Assembly (NCBI GenBank): GCA_023441965.1
Contig: JAEZNB010000038.1
Span: 1-64,000, forward strand
Direction: 5' to 3'
Length of the DNA stretch: 64,000 nucleotides
Origin: Bacillota bacterium
Lineage (GTDB): Bacteria; Bacillota; Clostridia; Lachnospirales; Lachnospiraceae
The notes beneath the pieces were generated by a model. The model was not told the DNA's origin, searched no databases, and saw only the letters and a list, made by a program, of their open reading frames with translations. Both the position numbers and the translations under genes were made by a program. Below, in pieces: positions 59,807 through 64,000 of this stretch (position 1 is its first letter; every line of letters starts with the position of its first letter).

Positions 59807-60757
59807 TTATGCAGCCTTCTCCTGCTTACGCTTGGAGTTGATATCAAACAATACCATGGCGATAATTACGATACCTACTACCATTGGCTGAGCGAAGGAG
59901 GATACACCCTTCAAATTCATGACATTTACAATGATGGTCAGGATCAGGGCTCCGATAACGGTTCCTCCGATACCTCCCTGACCTCCCAGCATGGAGGTAC
60001 CTCCGATGACAACCGCTGCTACAGTCTGAAGACCGTAAGCATCACCCATAGCCGCATCAGCGGCATTCAGTCTGGCAGTGATTACCATACCGGCAATTCC
60101 GGCGCAGACGCTGCAGATCACAAAGCTGGACAGCATAACCCTCTTCACCGGCATACCGGAATATCTTGCCGCTTCCGCATTGGAGCCATAAGCATATACC
60201 TGTCTGCCGAAGGTTGTCCTCTGCAGCAGTATATAGAGTATAAGCACGATTATCCCTGCGATAATAACGAGATTTGGTATAGGTCCGATGTAGCCGACAC
60301 CAACCTGTGTGAAATTCTTCGGAAGGTTATAGATGACGGAACCATTCATAACCATGATGGCCAAGCCGCTCATAACCCAGTTCGTGGCATAGGTCGCAAT
60401 AAAGCTGGGAAGAATTCCGGCCAAGGCTCCGTTGATCAATCCGACCAGGACACCGATACCGATGCCGATCAGAAATGCTACCACAATGGGTACCCCTGCC
60501 TTTAAGAATCTTGCGCAGATGCAGCCGATGAAGCCGGCAGTGGCTCCAACCGACAAATCCATGCTGCCGGTCAGCAGTACCGCTGTTAAGCCGGAGCTTA
60601 AAATCAGTAAAACGCTGGCCTGTCGGAATATAGTAATCATATTGTTCATGGTTCTGAAGTTCGGTGCAATGATCGAGGAGATGAGGATCAATCCGATCAG
60701 TCCGATCAGGCTGTAAAAGGATTTGGATTTCTTTAACTCTTCAAAAAATCTTCGCAT
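59807..60757 (-). CDS. Sugar ABC transporter permease (RbsC-like)
   Basis: 316 residues with about nine or ten membrane helices and the RbsC/AraH signature around GGTSMLGGQGGIGGTVIGAL (about 252-271), where the ATPase couples. Ends RKQEKAA. It forms the channel of a CUT2-type sugar importer. It lies 11 bp after the second permease, which is of the same family, so the transporter probably uses a heterodimer. Confidence 0.93.
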   Translation of the reverse strand: MRRFFEELKKSKSFYSLIGLIGLILISSIIAPNFRTMNNMITIFRQASVLLILSSGLTAVLLTGSMDLSVGATAGFIGCICARFLKAGVPIVVAFLIGIGIGVLVGLINGALAGILPSFIATYATNWVMSGLAIMVMNGSVIYNLPKNFTQVGVGYIGPIPNLVIIAGIIVLILYILLQRTTFGRQVYAYGSNAEAARYSGMPVKRVMLSSFVICSVCAGIAGMVITARLNAADAAMGDAYGLQTVAAVVIGGTSMLGGQGGIGGTVIGALILTIIVNVMNLKGVSSFAQPMVVGIVIIAMVLFDINSKRKQEKAA

Positions 60758-60768
60758 CTTTCTCCCTC

Positions 60769-61713
60769 CTACTCTTTTGACCGAATACGGATGACCGCAT
60801 CTATGATAATTGCACTAAGTACGATAGAACCGATAATGGCATTCTGATAAATGGATTTCACACCGATGATGTTCAGGCCATTCTTTACAATGGTAATCAT
60901 CAGGACACCAAAGATCGTTCCTGTAACTCCACCCTTTCCTTCTCTAAGGGAGGTTCCGCCGAGCAGAGTGGCCGCAACAGCCTGGAACTCCCAGCCGGTA
61001 GCTACCGTAGGCTGCCCGGATTCTACTCGGCAGAGGGTAATGATTCCGGCTATACCGGCTACGAAGCCTGCAAAGGCATAGGTTTTAATCAAACACCTGG
61101 CAGGATTGATACCAGCCAGTGCCAGTGCCTCCCGATTGCCGCCGAGACCGATGATATTGGTTCCGAACTTGGTCCGCCGCAGGATGATCCATACCAGGAG
61201 GAAGGTCAGGGCTGCGATCCATACCATCAGCGGTACGAAGAGGATTGTGGTTTCTGCTACTATCCTATAGGTGAAGCTCGAGAAGTAGATGGATGCCCCT
61301 GAGGTCAGCAGCAGGGAGATACTGTTTACGATATTCTGCATACCAAAGGTGGCAATGAAGGGCAGGATATTTCCCTTCGCTATGATCAGTCCGTTCACTG
61401 CACCGATGCAGACTGTCATCAGAACGGCGATAACCATACTAAGCAGCAGGGGAACTCCCCTCTTTGCCAGGTAAACAGTCATAACCGTTACAAAGCTGAC
61501 CTGGGCGCCCAGGGACAGATCCGTTCCCTGTGTCAGTACGATACAGGTCTGGGCAAAGGCAACAATCATCAGTGGTGCAGATTGTATCAGAATGTTCCTG
61601 AAATTCGTCAGGGATAGATAATTCGGTGAGCTTAAGCTGAAAACAACGATAATGATGACCAGCATCCAGGATACCGGTGGCAGTGCCTTGAATTTCTGAC
61701 TAATTGTTCTCAT
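60769..61713 (-). CDS. Sugar ABC transporter permease (RbsC-like), second subunit
   Basis: 314 residues from the ATG at 61713, eight bases after AGGAGG; a GTG nine bases earlier overlaps the site. About nine membrane helices and the coupling motif LLGGTSLREGKGGVTGTIFG (about 242-261). It overlaps the 3' end of the ATPase gene by 14 bp, showing tight coupling. Confidence 0.93.
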   Translation of the reverse strand: MRTISQKFKALPPVSWMLVIIIVVFSLSSPNYLSLTNFRNILIQSAPLMIVAFAQTCIVLTQGTDLSLGAQVSFVTVMTVYLAKRGVPLLLSMVIAVLMTVCIGAVNGLIIAKGNILPFIATFGMQNIVNSISLLLTSGASIYFSSFTYRIVAETTILFVPLMVWIAALTFLLVWIILRRTKFGTNIIGLGGNREALALAGINPARCLIKTYAFAGFVAGIAGIITLCRVESGQPTVATGWEFQAVAATLLGGTSLREGKGGVTGTIFGVLMITIVKNGLNIIGVKSIYQNAIIGSIVLSAIIIDAVIRIRSKE

Positions 61714-63217
61714 GTGCGGCACCTCCTACTCCTAACATCCTGGCTCCGATCTGCTCGGAGGTATATTGTCCGCGCTTGCATTCATCCACCATCCGGCCCT
61801 CGTTCATGATATAGATACGGTCACTCATTCCGATAACCTCCGGTAGTTCCGAGGAAATCATGATAATCGCCTTGCCTTCGGCAGCCAGCTGATCCATCAG
61901 CTTATAAATCTCCATCTTAGCACCGACATCGATTCCCCGGGTAGGCTCATCAAAGATCAGAATTTGGGGATCGAAGCTTAACCATTTCGCCAATACCACC
62001 TTTTGCTGGTTACCGCCGGACAGATACTTACATAACTTATTCGGACTGGTTGTGGCGATATGGAGCCTTTTGATGAAATCCTTGGATACTTCATTTATTT
62101 TCTTGTTTTGAATAAACAGCTTGGGAAAGAGTTTCTTCAGACTTACTGCAATGATATTCAGAGAAATGGATTCTCCCAAAGCAAGGCCCTGTTTCTTTCT
62201 GTCCTCACTTACCAGCCCGATTCCGTTCCTAACCGCATTGACAGGGGATTTGGGTACAATTTCCTTGCCCTCGATCAATACTCTGCCGGCTTTGATCGGA
62301 TGAATTCCATAGATGAGCTGCGCCAGTTCTGTCCGTCCGGAACCTACCAAGCCGGCGATTCCGACGATTTCACCTCTATTTACACAAATGTCTACACCCT
62401 TTACCTTGCCGGCATAATCCTGCAGATTTTCTGTCCGAAGCATTTCTCCTTTGAAGGAGTTTTCCGAACGGACATATACCTGGGAAACATCGCGGCCAAC
62501 CATCATATTGACCAGCTCTTCATTGCTGCATTCATTGATGCCGACCGTTTTTATCTTCTTGCCGTCCCGAAGTATGGTAATTCTATCCCCAATCAGAGGG
62601 AACTCACTCATACGATGGGATACATAGACGATACCAATCCCTTCTCTTTTCAGCCTGTGAATCTGATGAAAAAGAGAAGCTGCTTCTCTTTCCGATAAGG
62701 CTGAGGTGGGCTCATCAAAAATGATGATTCTCGGCTTATAGGAAAGCGCCTTGGCTATCTCTACCATTTGCTGCTCTGCTACATTCAGCTTTTTTAAAGG
62801 GCTTTTTACATTGATATATTCGCAGTTTAATGACTTCAGCAGGGCTGCTGCCTCTGCCTCCATCCTTTTGTGGTTAAGAAAACCTGTTTTTGTTCTATAT
62901 TCTCTGTTCAGGAAGATATTCTGGGCGACATTCAGATATGGCACCAACGTAAATTCCTGATAAACCGCCACAATTCCCTTGGCAATGGCATCCTTGGTTC
63001 CGTTCAGCTCCAAACGCTCGCCCTCAAAGAAAACCTCTCCGCCATCCTGGCGGTAAGCGCCCAGAATGACCTTAGCCAGAGTACTCTTTCCGGCTCCATT
63101 CTCACCCACAAGGATATGTACCTCGCCGGCCTGAAGGTCAAAATCCACATCATCCAAGGCCTTCATTCCCGGGAACACCTTCGTTATTTGCTGTGCGGTT
63201 AAAATCGTTTTGCCCAT
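61700..63217 (-). CDS. Sugar ABC transporter ATP-binding protein (RbsA-like, two cassettes)
   Basis: 505 residues from the ATG at 63217 (GAGGTGA before it), the normal RbsA length. First cassette: Walker A GENGAGKST, then an LNVAEQQMVEIAKAL segment in the signature region and FDEPTSALSE. Second cassette: the divergent Walker A GLVGSGRTE, LSGGNQQKVVLAKWL and FDEPTRGID. It hydrolyses ATP for import of a monosaccharide or polyol by the two adjacent permeases. Confidence 0.95.
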   Translation of the reverse strand: MGKTILTAQQITKVFPGMKALDDVDFDLQAGEVHILVGENGAGKSTLAKVILGAYRQDGGEVFFEGERLELNGTKDAIAKGIVAVYQEFTLVPYLNVAQNIFLNREYRTKTGFLNHKRMEAEAAALLKSLNCEYINVKSPLKKLNVAEQQMVEIAKALSYKPRIIIFDEPTSALSEREAASLFHQIHRLKREGIGIVYVSHRMSEFPLIGDRITILRDGKKIKTVGINECSNEELVNMMVGRDVSQVYVRSENSFKGEMLRTENLQDYAGKVKGVDICVNRGEIVGIAGLVGSGRTELAQLIYGIHPIKAGRVLIEGKEIVPKSPVNAVRNGIGLVSEDRKKQGLALGESISLNIIAVSLKKLFPKLFIQNKKINEVSKDFIKRLHIATTSPNKLCKYLSGGNQQKVVLAKWLSFDPQILIFDEPTRGIDVGAKMEIYKLMDQLAAEGKAIIMISSELPEVIGMSDRIYIMNEGRMVDECKRGQYTSEQIGARMLGVGGAAHENN

Positions 63218-63255
63218 TACTTCACCTCTTCCGGTAGTACCGTCATTTCTTATGC

Positions 63256-63339
63256 GGAGCTGCCGCAAAGCCTTCTGATGTTAACAGAGGAACCGGGTCC
63301 CTTTGATAGATCAGAAACCTTAAGCTTTGCAGCAGCTCC
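63256..63339 (-). repeat. Large stem-loop between the binding-protein and ATPase genes
   Basis: GGAGCTGCCGCAAAGC (63256-63271) pairs with GCTTTGCAGCAGCTCC (63324-63339) with one wobble, continued by TTCTGAT/ATCAGAA (63273-63279/63310-63316). No U-run. Such structures after a binding-protein gene commonly protect its mRNA and reduce read-through into the transporter genes. Confidence 0.72.
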
Positions 63340-63359
63340 TGCTACTAATTATTCACAGC

Positions 63360-64000
63360 TTACTGAACAACTTTCCACCATGCAATCTTATCCTTATATT
63401 CAGCAACGGTATCTGCGGAAATTAAAGGCTTGTCTGCTGCGGAAGGGAACGGCACGAAGTTGCTGGGAGGTGTGGTGCCGTCATTTAAGTACTGTACTGC
63501 ATATGCACAAGCGATAAAGCCTGAGCCGTAAGGGTCGGTATTATAGGTAACAGTAAGGTCGCCTGCTTCAACTGCCGCAGTGGCATCAGCGCTTCCGTCA
63601 AAGCCGCCTACTAATACATTGGTCATACCTGCTGCCTTTAATGCCTGGATTGCTCCTAATGCGCTTTCATCGTTCATTCCGATGATTGCATTTACGTCGG
63701 TATGCTTCTGAATCAGATTTTCGGTAACCTGCATACCCTCTGTTCTCTTGAAGTTTGCGGTCTGGGATGCTACTATCTTAATGTCAGGATATTTTGCAAA
63801 GGTTTCATTGATACCATTCAGTCTTTCGATGGCGTTGGCTGCTCCCGGAGGTCCCTCTAAAATGATGACATTACCCTTGCCACCAAGCTTCTGTGCGATC
63901 TGTTCTGCGATAACCTCACCGGTCTCTTTGTAGTTAACACCGGTTCTTAAGAAGGTGGGCTCTGCTGCGGGGGTTCCGATGGTAAGTACGATAATTCCGG
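63360..64000 (-). CDS. Sugar-binding protein of the ABC importer, C-terminal 213 residues (cut by window edge)
   Basis: The open frame runs from the window edge to a stop at 63360. It has the type I periplasmic-binding fold of ribose/autoinducer-type proteins: IGTPAAEPTFLRTGVNY, GGKGNVIILEGPPGA, NAIIGMNDESALGAIQALKAAGM, VGGFDGSADA, and a C-terminal AYAVQYLNDG. The start, signal peptide and lipobox lie outside. It captures the substrate outside the membrane and is the first visible gene of the operon. Confidence 0.92.
   Translation of the reverse strand, partial: GIIVLTIGTPAAEPTFLRTGVNYKETGEVIAEQIAQKLGGKGNVIILEGPPGAANAIERLNGINETFAKYPDIKIVASQTANFKRTEGMQVTENLIQKHTDVNAIIGMNDESALGAIQALKAAGMTNVLVGGFDGSADATAAVEAGDLTVTYNTDPYGSGFIACAYAVQYLNDGTTPPSNFVPFPSAADKPLISADTVAEYKDKIAWWKVVQ

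Noticed and set aside
1..64000. Search for CRISPR arrays, tRNA or rRNA genes, IS elements and phage genes
   Set aside because: None seen: no regularly spaced repeats, no tRNA-like cloverleaf with a CCA end or T-loop, and no transposase, integrase or phage structural protein.

Overview
The window (about 45 % GC by eye) looks like chromosome from an anaerobic, endospore-forming member of the Clostridia, most likely Lachnospiraceae-like. Supporting this are the rpsL-rpsG-fusA-tuf string, the spore-coat operon cotJABC, a SleB-type germination or cell-wall hydrolase, a PPi-type phosphofructokinase, a B12-dependent ribonucleotide reductase, strong GGAGG ribosome-binding sites and a Firmicutes T-box. 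No species can be named from sequence alone.

Layout. 1-3.8 kb: the str operon on the minus strand (rpsL, rpsG, fusA, start of tuf) with a full-consensus promoter at its head and a second promoter for tuf. 3.9-7.5 kb: a membrane GGDEF/EAL protein and a divergent WYL regulator. 7.5-9.4 kb: a Trp T-box leader in front of a TrpB2-type tryptophan synthase beta chain. 9.4-12.4 kb: a frameshifted MFS transporter and a MATE exporter. 12.5-16.1 kb: a sigma-70 factor, an acyltransferase and an SH3/SleB cell-wall hydrolase. 16.1-20.8 kb: PPi-phosphofructokinase, a MIF-like tautomerase and a large lipoprotein. 20.8-21.8 kb: a small AT-rich acetyltransferase cassette with an attenuator-like leader. 22-23.1 kb: cotJABC. 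23.4-27.6 kb: a lipid-kinase/VanZ pair and a DinG-type helicase fused to a RecB-like nuclease domain. 27.9-31.5 kb: a DUF1292 protein and a vanR-vanS-vanY (VanD-type) resistance-like cluster without ligase genes. 31.5-35.6 kb: a UvrD-type helicase, gltX and a zinc-ribbon membrane protein. 35.8-41.1 kb: a four-gene ABC system with a CARDB-like ectodomain. 41.2-48.1 kb: an AI-2E permease, a cytidylate-kinase-like protein and a MoxR-DUF58-transglutaminase operon. 48.1-48.8 kb: a non-coding stretch with a remarkable branched inverted-repeat structure behind its own strong minus-strand promoter. 48.8-53.2 kb: a PrsA-like protein, a tiny Asn/Ser-rich protein, an RsiV-like protein and nrdJ with two NrdR-like boxes. 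53.4-64 kb: a catabolic operon on the minus strand.

The catabolic operon is transcribed from beyond the right edge in this order: sugar-binding protein (cut by the edge), RbsA-type ATPase, two permeases, metallo-beta-lactamase-fold hydrolase, UPF0261/Tm-1-like protein, RpiB-family isomerase, TIM-family isomerase, class II aldolase, GntR/FCD regulator and a RuBisCO-like protein. The most economical reading is uptake of a branched or four-carbon sugar or sugar acid. The RuBisCO-like protein would act as a beta-keto-acid phosphate decarboxylase, and the TIM-like and RpiB-like isomerases would carry L-erythrulose-1-phosphate to D-erythrose-4-phosphate, as in the D-apionate and tetritol pathways. 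No kinase is visible in the window.

The items most worth a second look are the four-way-junction element at 48318-48460, the RuBisCO-like operon and its intercistronic stem-loops, the helically phased repeats before vanR and vanY, and the acetyltransferase cassette leader.
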